64,000 bases of DNA. It comes from Semisulcospira habei (Eukaryota; Mollusca; Gastropoda; Semisulcospiridae). The translations under genes and the position numbers were made by a program. The notes under the pieces were generated by a model. The model made no database searches and was not told the DNA's origin. It saw nothing but the letters and a program-made list of their open reading frames with translations. Shown here in pieces: positions 1 through 11,400 of the stretch (the stretch's first letter is position 1; the number at the start of each line of letters is the position of its first letter). The stretch spans positions 117,472,119 to 117,536,118 of the forward strand of contig BTPG01000005.1 of NCBI GenBank assembly GCA_036245525.1, written 5' to 3'.

Positions 1-737
1 TTCGCTTGTCGATGGAGGTGTCGAAGTGCAACTTTCTTCTTAGCGATTATCAAGATCAGATCGTGCTGGATTGAAGAATCCGAAGCATTCCAGCTTCCTT
101 TGCTTTTTCTCCGCCATTTACAACTTCAAGATTGAAAGTGAAACGCACGATGCCGTATCCCATAATAGCAGCGAATAGGATGCTCATCGGTCATCGGTCA
201 TTGACGCATACAAATTTGAAATGACGCATTGCTCTGTCAGTGAGCCGGTCATATGACTTATTCATTTTTTAAACAATCACTGAGACCGGCAGTCCTCAAT
301 GAACAGAGTGCATCCTAGATTAGGGAGGCGGGAGGCCAGCTGCCAACAGTGATGGGTGACACTTGCCCCCTGTCTCGAGCAAATGTAAACAATACTGCAA
401 GCATTGGCCCTGACTATAGGTACACGGTCCAATATGATGCAAAACGCCTTCCGCCTGTAAGAGGCAAACATCTTCATCAGTCCCAACGGCTGCATTAACT
501 CTAATCTAAAGTCTCCTTTGTTGGTCTCATTGACGCTGATTTTGATCCTCGGAGTCGGTATGAGGCTGCGGCAGCGGACTGGGTCTAGATGTCTGTAGCC
601 AGGTTTTGTTTTTCACACAGTTCAGCAGTTCACGTATTCATAATAGACGTCTAGAAGCAAAGAAAATGGCTTAACTGTTGTCAGTGCTGCCGGTTCGTAA
701 TTTTTGCACAGATATAATGCGTATTTTTACATGATGT
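1..737. other. Stretch without recognised gene
   Basis: No coding exon, RNA gene or known repeat was recognised here. The missing first coding exon(s) of BTF3 were looked for, in particular the conserved lysine/glutamine-rich N-terminus, and not found. They probably lie upstream of the window. Confidence 0.4.
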
Positions 738-748
738 CCAAATGTTGT

Positions 749-1156
749 TGATTGATTGATTGTACATTGCTTAACGTCCCGACAGCAACAAGGCTTTCTC
801 AGGACGTGCCTGCACTGCTTGTGAAAAAAAAAACTAAACAGAAAATTGAATGTATGTCGCCAGCCGGGCGGTCAAATACGTTAAATAAACCTACAACATG
901 GGGCCTAAATAAAGCTAAGACTGAACTAAGACCATTTAGCAACACACATCCAATATCGAGAGCTACAGGCAGTGCAGACAGTAGGGAGAGTTTTAAAAAG
1001 GCAAATACAGGTGAATGGACAAAGGCCCCGTTAGACAGAAACACATGCCCCAGAATAGAGAGAAAAACCCACCCTGTGGGGCTGACCAGGGTGACCCTGG
1101 GAACTAAAAAAATGCCTAACCCCACCCAAATCCCCCAGGGCAGACCCGGGTGGGGA
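749..1156 (-). mobile_element. SINE-like retroposon, (AATC)n-tailed family, copy 1
   Basis: The element is about 408 bp and lies reversed. Its GC-rich 5' end (CCCCACCCGGGTCTGCC) is at 1156 and its (AATC)n tail at 749. It is flanked by an 11 bp target duplication, CCAAATGTTGT, at 738-748 and 1157-1167. The same sequence recurs at 2729, 17815, 37976 and 62924. No tRNA-type A or B box was seen. The 3' end can form a short stem (CGTCC with GGACG) just before the tail, as in LINE 3' ends. The apparent ORFs inside, including a peptide with GDLGG, are repeat artefacts. The family name is not known to me. Confidence 0.85.
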
Positions 1157-1317
1157 CCAAATGTTGTAATGTAAGATGTTGCAATTGATGTACCGTGGTC
1201 TCTCGTGCTCACACATATAACCTTCGTTCTTATTTCATGGTTACACAATCAGTAACTCAATCTTGTTTTGTTCGCGTCTTGTAGTTGAAGTCCACATCAT
1301 GTAATTAGTTGTACACT

Positions 1318-1545
1318 GATAGTCCATAAGCTAGCAGGATCTACCGTGCACCCCCCCCCCCTCCCCCCCAGTACTCAATAAGATGGGTTTCAAAGTGTAC
1401 CTTAGTATGTCATCCTGAGATGTTTAAGCCATGTTCCCCCGAAAATCTATAGGAACACACCAGAGATATAACCGATGGCGCAAGGGTACCCCCATTCACG
1501 CTCTTTGCGGTTGCTAAAATGAGGTTGAGAAACATTTTCCTCTAA
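1318..1545 (-). repeat. Dispersed repeat, inverted copy of 3868-4207
   Basis: Read in reverse, this matches 3868-4207 closely (shared CATGGCTTAAACATCTCAGG and GGTACCCTTGCGCCATCGG) and ends in a G/C homopolymer block at about 1350-1368. The two copies face each other about 2.3 kb apart. The family is not identified. Confidence 0.7.
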
Positions 1546-1820
1546 ATAAATGAAGAGTTCATTCGAAAGCCCAAATCAGACACTATTATGTTAAGGCACA
1601 CCTTCTGCGTCCTCTGCAAAAAAAAACAGAATGAAAAAATATTGAATCTCTGGCTCACAGTGAAGGTATGTGTGCACCCAGTAAACAGCCATTTCCGCAA
1701 AAAAGACAAAAATATGTATCAGATGCCTGCAGACATTTTTTATAGCACTGGTAGTCTATTTTCAGGCTTACATCATTAAAACAGGATGTCACAATTATTA
1801 TAAACTTAACTAGGTGATTC

Positions 1821-2586
1821 CCACACTCATCAACAAATGCAGGACAAGACCACGAGGCTTGCTGACATCTCGTCCCAAGTGGGCCTCACCATTCACAAAC
1901 AGAAAACAAAGACAATGAGGCTGAACGCAACCAGGGAAGAACCAGTCTTGCTTGCTGGCACCCCGTTGGAGGAGGTGGAGTCCTTCACCTATCTCGGGAG
2001 CATCATAGACAAAAAAGGCGGCACTGATGCAGATGTCAGAGCACGAATCAGTAAAGCCAGAGCAGCCTTTCTCCAGTTGAAAAAAGTGTGGAGTTCCAGA
2101 GAGCTGTCACAAACACACCAAAGTCCGGATTTTCAACTCCAATGTAAAAGCAGTTCTCCTATATGGAGCAGAGACTTGGAGATTGACAAAAACCACAGCC
2201 AACAGAGTACAGACCTTCATGAACAGTTGCCTTAGAAGAATTTTGAAAATCCACTGGCCAGAGAGGATCAGCAACGTCAGACTCTGGGAGAGAACAGAGC
2301 AGATAACAGCAGAGAATGAAATTGGGCGAAGAAGATGGGGATGGATCGGTCACAGTCTGAGAAAGCCAGCTTCCAGTATCACTAGGCAGGCATTGTCATG
2401 GAACCCCCAGGGAAAGAGGAAAAGAGGTAGGCCGAGAAACTCCTGGCGTCGAGACCTCCAAGCAGACATCAAGAGACTGGGAACCACCTGGAGTAGAATC
2501 GAAGGAGAAGCACAGGACAGGAGTTGCTGGAGGTCTCTCGTCGACGGCCTATATCCGGGTAGGGGTGACAGGCGTAAGTAAGTAAG
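1821..2586 (+). mobile_element. RTE-like LINE, 5'-truncated 3' end
   Basis: The translation gives the C-terminal part of a reverse transcriptase of RTE type: FTYLGSIID, then LLYGAETW in another frame, then GRPRNSWRRDL, ending at PGRGDRR. The reading frame shifts once near 2108, so the copy is dead. The 3' end is a (GTAA)n tail. A perfect 14 bp target duplication, TAACTAGGTGATTC, flanks it at 1807-1820 and 2587-2600. A second short copy of the same 3' end is at 22856-22975. Confidence 0.88.
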
Positions 2587-2728
2587 TAACTAGGTGATTC
2601 TATTATCACTGTGAGTGCCACAGTGGTTGATTTTGTATTCCTACCCCAAAGTTGTAAAAATAAACAACATTAATTAGAAAAAATTACTAAATTTATTCCA
2701 TTTCATTTTGACCTCTCCTTACCTATTA

Positions 2729-3105
2729 CCCCCACCCGGGTCTGCCCTGGGGGACTTGGGTGGGGTTAGGTATTTTTTAGTTCCCAGGGTCACCCTGGTC
2801 AGCCCCACAGGGTGGGTTTTTCTCTCTATTCTGGGGCATGTGTTTCTGTCTACCCGAGGTCCATTCATCTGTATTTGCCTTTTTAAAACTCTCCCTACTG
2901 TCTGCACTGCCTGTAGCTCTTGATATTGGATGTGTGTTGCTAAATGGTCTTAGCTTTATTTATGCCCCATGTTGTAGGTTTATTTAATGTATTTGACCGG
3001 CTGGCGACATACATTCAATTTTCTGTTTAGTTTTTTTTTTTCACAAGCAGTGCAGGCACGTCCTGAGAAAGCCTTGTTGCTGTCGGGACGTTAAGCAATG
3101 TACAA
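2729..3105 (+). mobile_element. SINE-like retroposon, (AATC)n-tailed family, copy 2
   Basis: This 377 bp copy runs forward from the CCCCACCCGGG end to ...GTACAA. A 13 bp target duplication, TCCTTACCTATTA, flanks it at 2716-2728 and 3106-3118. The AATC tail is reduced to about one unit. Confidence 0.87.
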
Positions 3106-3118
3106 TCCTTACCTATTA

Positions 3119-3867
3119 AATTTCAATAAGGTGAGCGTAAAGAGCAAGAAAATAAGGAAAGTCGGCATCCTTTACAGTAAATTCATGGTGAATGATAGCC
3201 TTTTCCCATTTAAAATTGCTGAATTGGGGAACATACGTTGTTTCTGATGTCCGCAAAAATTCTTTATACAACTGATAGGTCTTTCTTAGGTTTTATTGGT
3301 TAGGATAGAGTACCACAGTTACTCCCAACCTGATTTTATGATGTTGTGATGCATTTAGGGGCCACAGTGGCTAAATCTGCTGCCCTACCCCCATTTTACC
3401 AGTACACAAAAGAATGCAAAATGACCATAACAATTGCTTATGTCATACTCCTCTGTTTAAATATTTTTGGTGCCAGTTTTCATAACAAATTATGCATAAT
3501 GAGCATAACAATGTGTGATCATTTCATTAATTTCAATGTGACCCATCAATTTAATTGTAACTATTTTTAAGTGGCTGGTCTTTTAGGTGATATTTACCTA
3601 GCATAAGGCATAAGGTATCCCCTTTTCTTTTCCATTAATTATATCTAGAAATGTGTAAATATGAATATGCATAATAAGTTTCATGGTTCCTAACAGCCTA
3701 AACAATGTTATCAAAATACTTAGTTTCCACATGTCCACCATGAGATCATCACTTTCACCTCCATTTTTTGCCTTCTTTTTTGCAACGTTCAATTACTTAA
3801 TGGCCATCTTTAAATCTGATATTGTTCTGGCTGCCAATGAGTGAGCGGTCAAGAGGTCAGCAGCAGG
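3119..3867. other. AT-rich stretch without gene
   Basis: The stretch is AT-rich with short ORFs only. No splice-flanked coding exon or known element was recognised. Confidence 0.4.
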
Positions 3868-4027
3868 AAAATGTTTCTCAACCTCATTTTAGCATCCACG
3901 AAGAGCATGAATGGGGTACCCTTGCGCCATCGGCTATATCTCTGGTGTGTTTCTAAGGATTTTCAGGGAACATGGCTTAAACATCTCAGGACATACTAAG
4001 GTACACTTTGAAACCCATCTTATTGAG

Positions 4028-4083
4028 CCGCCGTGAGATGGCCTTAGTTGCCTGCTCGGCGTTAAACCCAAATAACTAACTAA
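4028..4083 (+). mobile_element. Tail-only retroposon insertion (56 bp)
   Basis: A 56 bp insertion begins with CCGCCGTGAGATGG and ends with GGCGTTAAACCC plus an AACTAACTAA tail. A perfect 13 bp duplication, CCATCTTATTGAG, flanks it at 4015-4027 and 4084-4096. The inverted sister copy at 1318-1545 lacks it, which confirms the empty site. It looks like a severely 5'-truncated SINE or LINE. Confidence 0.85.
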
Positions 4084-4096
4084 CCATCTTATTGAG

Positions 4097-4185
4097 TAGG
4101 GGGGGGGGGTGCACGGGGGGGGGGGGGTGCACGGGGGGGGGGGGGGTGCACGGGGGGGGGGGTGGGGGGGGGTGCACGGTAAACT
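4097..4185 (+). repeat. G-tract minisatellite
   Basis: Several runs of about 9-14 G are separated by GTGCAC. The reversed copy at 1350-1368 has only a short C block, so this array has expanded. It has strong G-quadruplex potential. Confidence 0.85.
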
Positions 4186-4209
4186 CTGCTAGCTTATGGA
4201 CTATGACAA

Positions 4210-5019
4210 CCACAATCTGTTCTTGCTTTGTTGTTTTTTAGGAGAGGGTGGGGGTGTCTGTCTATGACAATTTGACAAAAATGTGTTGTGGTTGGTGTCC
4301 TGGATACTAAAGCTTGAATCAGTACTGCCAGAAAACTGGCTCTTGTTGCTCAGAACCATTGTGCTCTTCACTGTAGCACAGTAATTCAGTACTGAAAAAT
4401 AATATTATATGTAATGGAAGTCATTGAAACGCAAACCTGATTACATTAGATTGCAAAATAGCAAAAACTAAATAAAAATCCGAAATTGCCAAATATACTT
4501 GCGTTTGGTATTTTATACACCAAGTATAACACCTATAGTTGGCTGCGTGATGAATGTAACCAGTGCAAGATTGAGTTTCTAAAGTCTGCAAGAGGCATAG
4601 ACGTTCAAAAGTCCTCACCACCTAAGGGTCGTTATGAGAATCTATGCATATTGCTCGAGATTTTATCTGATAGTGTTACTCAAACTGAGGAAGTAGATGC
4701 GGACTAATTATAATCCACATCTGCAAGAGGCACAGATCCTCATGAGTCGCCTCTGCCCGCGGGTTCATGAAAATCTACGCCTCTGACTGGTTCCATTCAT
4801 GCTCATGTTTCTCAAACTGAGTGTAACTGAAAACAGCCATGACTGTAACCAAATGGCAGGCAAGCACCGCGAAAACGTAAACAGTGAGAGAGTCTGCGGG
4901 CCAAGTTACCAAGATGTGTTGACAAGTTTGACATCGAAAATGCCGAAAATTTTTTTTTTTTTTTTTTTGACTTATGGATTTTCAAAATGACCTATTGATT
5001 TTATGTTCCTCCGGTCATA
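4210..5019. other. Stretch without gene; diverged duplication
   Basis: A diverged tandem duplication is visible at about 4585-4800 (TCTGCAAGAGGCA-type units, each followed by a CTCAAACTGAG-like segment). No coding exon was recognised. Confidence 0.4.
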
Positions 5020-5290
5020 TGACTTATTGACTGCAAAACTCAACCTAATCACTGGGATGATCCTGTTGAAGACTTTTCCTGGTACTGACAGCGAGGGGAT
5101 TCCTCTGTAGTTGGAACACTTGCTGAGGTCTGCTTTCAGAGCCTCCGCTGGGATGCAATCTTGCCCTGCTGCTTTGCCGTTTTTCAAAAATGCCACTGCT
5201 CTTCTGATCTTTTCTCGGCTGGGTCTGTCACAGCTGATGGGTAGATCAGTCTCTGCTGGCTGGATGTCTGGGGGGTGTCGGGTGGGGTGG
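5020..5290 (-). mobile_element. RTE-like reverse transcriptase fragment
   Basis: The reverse-strand translation reads LKNGKAAGQDCIPAEALKA and then CSNYRGI..LSVPGKVFNRII. These are two RT blocks that are normally farther apart, so an internal deletion is likely. It is a dead fragment immediately upstream of the first visible BTF3 exon. Confidence 0.75.
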
Positions 5291-5379
5291 GTCTGTTAAA
5301 GAGATCTATAGTGACTTGATATGTTTTGCATAGTAGTACTGGTCATCACTGTGCTGATAAAGATTGTATCCATTTTCAG

Positions 5380-5493
5380 GGTTCTGCAAGACGAAAGAAG
5401 AAGGTCATTCACAGAACAGCCACCACAGATGACAAAAAATTGCAGAGTTCATTGAAAAAATTGTCAGTTAACTCTATCCCGGGCATCGAAGAG
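5380..5493 (+). CDS. BTF3: BTF3 coding exon (first visible)
   Basis: The exon has 38 codons, phase 0 at both ends, with acceptor TTTTCAG and donor GTTAAG. It encodes [14 protein letters not shown]... through PGIEE, which includes the basic ribosome-binding motif and the start of the NAC domain. Confidence 0.96.
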
Positions 5494-8400
5494 GTTAAGT
5501 ATTTATCTATCTTGGTCAAATGATAGCTTCACGTGTTAACCCATATCATACTGAGGCTAAAAGCTTCAAATCTGTACACTGCCATATATGCAAGCTTCAT
5601 TATAGTACTTACAGACAAGGATATAGACCAATGGCTTTAGTTCAAGGGTAGTGCCAGAATAGCTTGGCACCTAGAGGCACCAAGCTATTCTGGCACTACC
5701 CTTGAACTATTTTAGTCAAACTTATTTCACACACTGGGGTATTCCAAATGATAAGGGTTAAGATGTGTAAAGTTTTGCACCAATTAAAAAATAATCGTCC
5801 GTTGCTTTTTCGTCGCATGAAACATGCATCGTTTTATTGGCACACAATTCCAAGGAAGAGGAGTGCAAAATTTGTTAATTTTTCTGTTCACGTGTAACAA
5901 CAAAAGAAAGTCTGTATAATGAGACATAGATTGTCCAGCTGGCTTTCGTAAACTTTTTGTAATTTTCGTTGGTTTAATTTGTTTCATCAAAATTATTACC
6001 GATGACATTACTATCTGGAAGTGTCTACTACTAAGTACTTAATTTCAGCCTAAAAACCTGCCCGAGTGCCTCCCATGTTGTGTAGTAACACAACAGGTTC
6101 TTATGCTGAAATTGAGTAAGTAGTACACACTTCCACATAGTAATGTCATTGGTAAGTATTTTTCGAAAAAATACATTTTAGAGAAAAATTAATTTTTCCT
6201 GCTCTTTATCTCCAGGTGAATATGATCAAAGAAGACGGTCAGGTGATCCACTTTAACAACCCCAAGGTGCAAGCGTCTTTGGCAGCAAACACTTTTGCAA
6301 TAACGGGACATGCCGAGATGAAACGTGAGTTTTACATTTTATCTTTTTTTCCCCTAGTTCACTGTTTACACCATTTTTTGGGTCGCATGCAATAGCGGAA
6401 GTCTATGTTCTGGGCTAATGGCCATATTTTGGGTAAAGTTTAACTTTTTAACGAGCGTTGCTGCAAACTTTTTAAAAAAAAATGCACAATGGTAGCTCGT
6501 GTGCATACTCATTTGATTGACCCCTCAGAAAAGTTGACAATGTGTGAAATATTCAAACATTTTGAGAAAACGGGGATTTCTCATGTGAAAAATTCAGACA
6601 TTTTGAGAAAGTGTACTTATGTTAACCATTTTAGCCCCGGGGCCCAGCCATCTCCTACAACTGGTACATAGTCATCAACACCTAGAATTTGAGAAATGTG
6701 ACCTTGGGGCTAAAACTAAAAGTGTTAAGACATTTGAACACTTGCTCCTTTCAGTGACCTGTTGGAAAGGTCAAGATCACAGAAAACATTAATTATGTGG
6801 ATCAGTTGTTCATGTCAGCCATACTGGCTTTGCTATTATGTTTTGTTATGTAATTTGCTCTTGTGCATGCCACTTTGCTGGCTTTCTTGAACCCACACTA
6901 TTTTTTTCACAATGATTGACAACACAGTTATCTACTTGATCCTCTGCACTCCCACTAGAGCATAAGGCACCAACATCTATTTCAGCCAGTTTGGTCTTGG
7001 ACAAGCCAGCTGAACTCCTAGGTTGTCCCAGCTCTCCACGTAACTCCCACTGGAGCATAAATCACCAACATATCTTCCCCAGCCAATTTGGTCTTTGCCA
7101 AGTGTGCTGAGGTCATTCCAAGTTGTCCCAGGCAGCTTTATCTTGTCCAGTTGGACTCATATATGCCCATTGATTGTTCTCTCTTCCTGTTTACAGGTGG
7201 TGCCCATTTGAGAACAGCATCTGGGTGTGTACTTTTGTTTTTGGCAGAGGACATGACATCTCTGCTTTGCCTTATCTAGTATATTAATGATGCCTGTACG
7301 TCTAAACACGTCTATGTTGGCAACCTCTTGTGCCCGTCCTATCTTCTGTATCTGTCTGACTGAGGCATGGTCCTCTAGTCCTCTGAGGGTCGAAAGCCCG
7401 TTACATTTTTAAACGTGAACGGTGTGTTTCCTGGAGACATTTCGTTTCTTCTTTATCTTCTAGGACCGTCCCAGAAAGGTCTGGAGGGCTGTTCAAAGAA
7501 TTAGGGGCAAGGGTGGCTCGGTTTCTGTCGGCCGTCTTAGAGATGGTGCCAGCTTGGTCACAGATAAAAAAGCTGTGGCCAATTTGCTTGCCTCCACCAT
7601 TGCCCATAATTCTTCAACAGAGCATTATTCACCCTTCTTCCAGAGAGAGAAGGAGTCTCGTATTTGTGATTTTTAAATCGGATAACTTGGAAGACTATAA
7701 TACCCCTTTTACATTATCAGAATTGCAGCAAGCCCTGCAAAAATGTAATGACTGCTGCTGGACTAGATACCATCCACTATCAGCTCCTAACGCATCCTTG
7801 TACTTCTCAAGGCTTTTAACTATATCTGGATACCTGGCCATTTTCCACGATCTTGGCGCCAGGCTGTGGTTGTGCCGATCCCCAAGCCGGGTAAGGATCC
7901 TTCCGACCCGGGCAACTACTGGCCAATCACTTTGACATCATGATCATGTTTATGTAAAACTATGGAATGCCTGGTCAACGCCCGCCTGGTGGTGGCATCT
8001 TGAGTCAAAGGGTCTCATCACAGACTTCCAATGCAGTTTCCAGCACTTCCATAGAACAACTGACCATCTAGTCCGCTTTGAGTCGTTCATTCAAGATGCT
8101 TTTATCAACAAACAGCATGTCTGTGCAATTTTCTACGATATTGAGAAGGCATATGACACTACTTGGAAGTATGGTATAATGTCTGACTTGTTGGACATGG
8201 GTTTTAAAGGGCACTTGCCCGTTTTTATTCAAAATTTTTTGTCTATCCGTTCGTTCCATGTCTGTGTGGGCTCCACCCTCTCCGTCTCCTTTGAACAGGA
8301 GATGGGTGTCCCGCAGGGCAGCATTCTGTCTCTTGTTTTATTTAGTATTAAAATCAATAAAGTAAAGACCTTCGAGGATGATTCCGAATGCTCTTTGTTT

Positions 8401-11400
8401 GTTGACGACTTTCCTTTGTACGCACAAGGTCAAGGACTTGCGTCCCTTGAGAGGTGCTTGCAACTGTGTGTTGATCGCATCCAGGGGTGGGTGTCAATGG
8501 ATTCAAGTTCTCACCCCCCAAGACAGTCTGTGTGCATTTTACTAACCAGACGAAATTTTTTCAGAACTCAACCCGAGTATTGCTGGAGAGCCTGTTAAGG
8601 TGGCCAAGGAGGCAAAGTTTCTGGGGCTCATCTTTGACAAAAGACTTACCTTCTGCAACCATATTAATTACCTTAGAACCTCTTGTCAGAAGGCTCTTGA
8701 TGTTCTTCGTGTCATTGGTCATACTGACTGGGGTGCAGACCGCACTGTCTTATTTCAACTGTACTAGGCCCTTGTTCGGTCCAAACTGGATTACAGCTCA
8801 CATGACCGTCTTGCATGAATAAAAATAATCACACTAATCACTTTGCACGCACATAAATTGATTACAAATACGCATTTTTCAGGTAAATATGCACATGAAA
8901 ATAACATTTGATGTACCCAAATTCTTTTTCAAGTAATGCCCAACCACTACTGAATAAGAAAAATATACATACTTTTCAGTACTCAAACCAAGGGGAATCA
9001 CAGCGCTGGACAGACAACAGTTAGATCCCCTGCCCCCGCCTATCAGGCACCCAATCGCCAGCCCACAGAGAAATACGCAGGTATAGAATAAGACAATCAT
9101 TTCCATTCCTAAAAGAATGGATCAGGTCTCTTATATAACCCATGTCTTTCTCCGGAACTTAGGAAGTAGGCAGGAGAAACATGCATACACAAACATGAAG
9201 GTGCGCTACTATATGTGGTCGGGTAAATACCCTGATTTCCCACAGTAGATGCACAGAACATTACACAACAATGTAACGATACAAATTTTGCCTCGAGTTA
9301 TACATGATACTCACAAACCAGATAGGTGAGGCTAGCGCTGGCAGAATTGTCAGTACTCAAACCAAGGGGAATCACAGCGCTGGACAGACAACAGTTAGAT
9401 CCCCTGCCCCCGCCTATCAGGCACCCAATCGCCAGCCCACAGAGAAATACGCAGGTATAGAATAAGACAATCATTTCCATTCCTTATTACCGATGACATT
9501 ACTATCTGGAAGTGTCTACTACTAAGTACTTAATTTCAGCCTAAAAACCTGCCCGAGTGCCTCCCATGTTGTGTAGTAACACAACAGGTTCTTATGCTGA
9601 AATTGAGTAAGTAGTACACACTTCCACATAGTAATGTCATTGGTAAGTATTTTTCGAAAAAAATTTTTACATACTTTTGGACAAACGTCGGTGGTTAGCT
9701 GCAAAAAAAATTTAGAACCTATCATTTTAGTCTCCACCATCTCTTAAAACTGCCGTGCGTTTAGGGGGTACGCTGGTGTGCGCTTAATAGAGGCAAGTTT
9801 TTTTGCCTGTGTGCGTCGAAGAGTTAAACCCAAATGACTAATCGAGTCCTCTGAGGTGGCTCTTGATCTTCTGGTTGTTTTGCCAAGTCTATACTGTATA
9901 CAGAAAAACAAATTAAATGTTTTGTATGTCTTTTGGGAATTCGTGAAAAGTGTCATGTTATCTGTAAAATGGAATGTTTCCAGTCGAGCTAGGAGTACGA
10001 GTGTCCAGGCAAGTTCTCTTGTTTTATCTTTGGTAGCTCCTCGCCCAGAGGAACAGATTCCACTCAAGTGACTGCTCTGATATAGTCAATGCAATGAACA
10101 TCTGATCTTAGCAAGATGTTAAATCTCTTTTTCCTAGAGCCTGCATACACTTCTCTCAGGATTTTCTCAGTGTCCTTCAGAATTCATTCAGCACTCTGCA
10201 CAAAAAATCTTTCCTGTCACACAGTATGCTGATGCCTTTCCAGCTATCGCATACTGAGAGATCACATTTATTAGGTCGTTCACAGTTTTCCTCTTTTCCA
10301 GCTCTCTCCAGAACTTTCTCTTCTTTCTAGACTGTAAGAGTTCTTCCAAAGCTTTCGCATTACACCATTGATCCCCACGACTTTTGTCTTGCAGAAATTG
10401 CTGAAATGCTTCCGGGTATCCTGAACCAGTTGGGTTCTGAAAGTCTCAGCAGTTTGAGGAAACTTGCATCTACTGTGGCCAATGGTAAGTGATGCTAATT
10501 TTGATCATTCCACATCCAGTGCGTGTGATATTGTAATCCGTTAACCACCTTTTGCATGCAGCCACTTTTACTGGTTACATTGTACCAGAGGCTGCATAAG
10601 AGTAAATTTGGTATTTGGCAGATTATAGGTGTAAGTAGTCTGTTTACTTATATTGTCCTTTCTTCCTTCACAGCTGCTGGGGACTCGTCAAAGCAAAGTG
10701 CTGGGGATGAAGATGACGATGAAGTGCCAGGTGAGAGCTCGCGCATTTTCTATTTCTATATTTTTTCTGATGTGAGATTACAAAAACGAGTCTGTCACAA
10801 AGGCATTTTATCAACAAGAATTATTTGAAATTTACTTTCTTCATGCAATACACCTGGTGTACTTAGGAGGTAAAGTGAATTTCACATGTTTGTGTCAATA
10901 TAGGTAAAGGTCATCCATGTTAAACTTCAACATTGACTTTGTGTCTCCTTATGTCAATCAGTTGTGCCCTTAGACATTTCCTGGTCTTCTGGGACATGGG
11001 ACTAAATTAGACACTATATGTCTACAATAAAGCCTAGCCGTAAGGTAGCTAGCTGACAGCTAATTTGATTCACTAACTGGGTTGCATATCCTGAATTTAA
11101 CTTGCTAAGTAGCTGGCAGCTAGGGTGGCTAGCTTGAAGATAGGTAGTGGCAGCGCGCCCTAATTACTGCCATCAAGCAGAAGAAAGAGCAGTTTTGCCT
11201 TGATTTTAATAAAGATTTGCATACAATCTGTTGAAAGAAATTAATATATCACTGAAGCTGAAGTACAGTTTAATATTTCCTCTTTCAAATGAGCCTATTT
11301 TGGTCCGTGTGAGTGTTTTCTACAGTGAGCAATATCGCCGAACTTATTGGTCACTTTTTTGTTATCGCGCGCCGTGACCCAAATGGCAGCAGTGCAATCG

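Larger units (their letters stand above)
3868..4207 (+). repeat. Dispersed repeat with later insertion and G-tracts
   Basis: This is the forward partner of the reversed copy at 1318-1545. It is longer because a 56 bp retroposon tail (4028-4083) and an expanded G-tract block (4097-4185) are present only here. Confidence 0.7.

Noticed and set aside
2708..2923. ORFs containing SALGDLGG and STPTGW-like strings in several places
   Set aside because: All fall within copies of the (AATC)n-tailed SINE-like repeat, in either orientation, and are not genes.
8980..9114. A spliceosomal snRNA gene (TATA-like upstream, ~135 base duplicated unit)
   Set aside because: The sequence does not match U1, U2, U4, U5, U11 or U12 hallmarks as I know them, so it was left as a duplicated segment.
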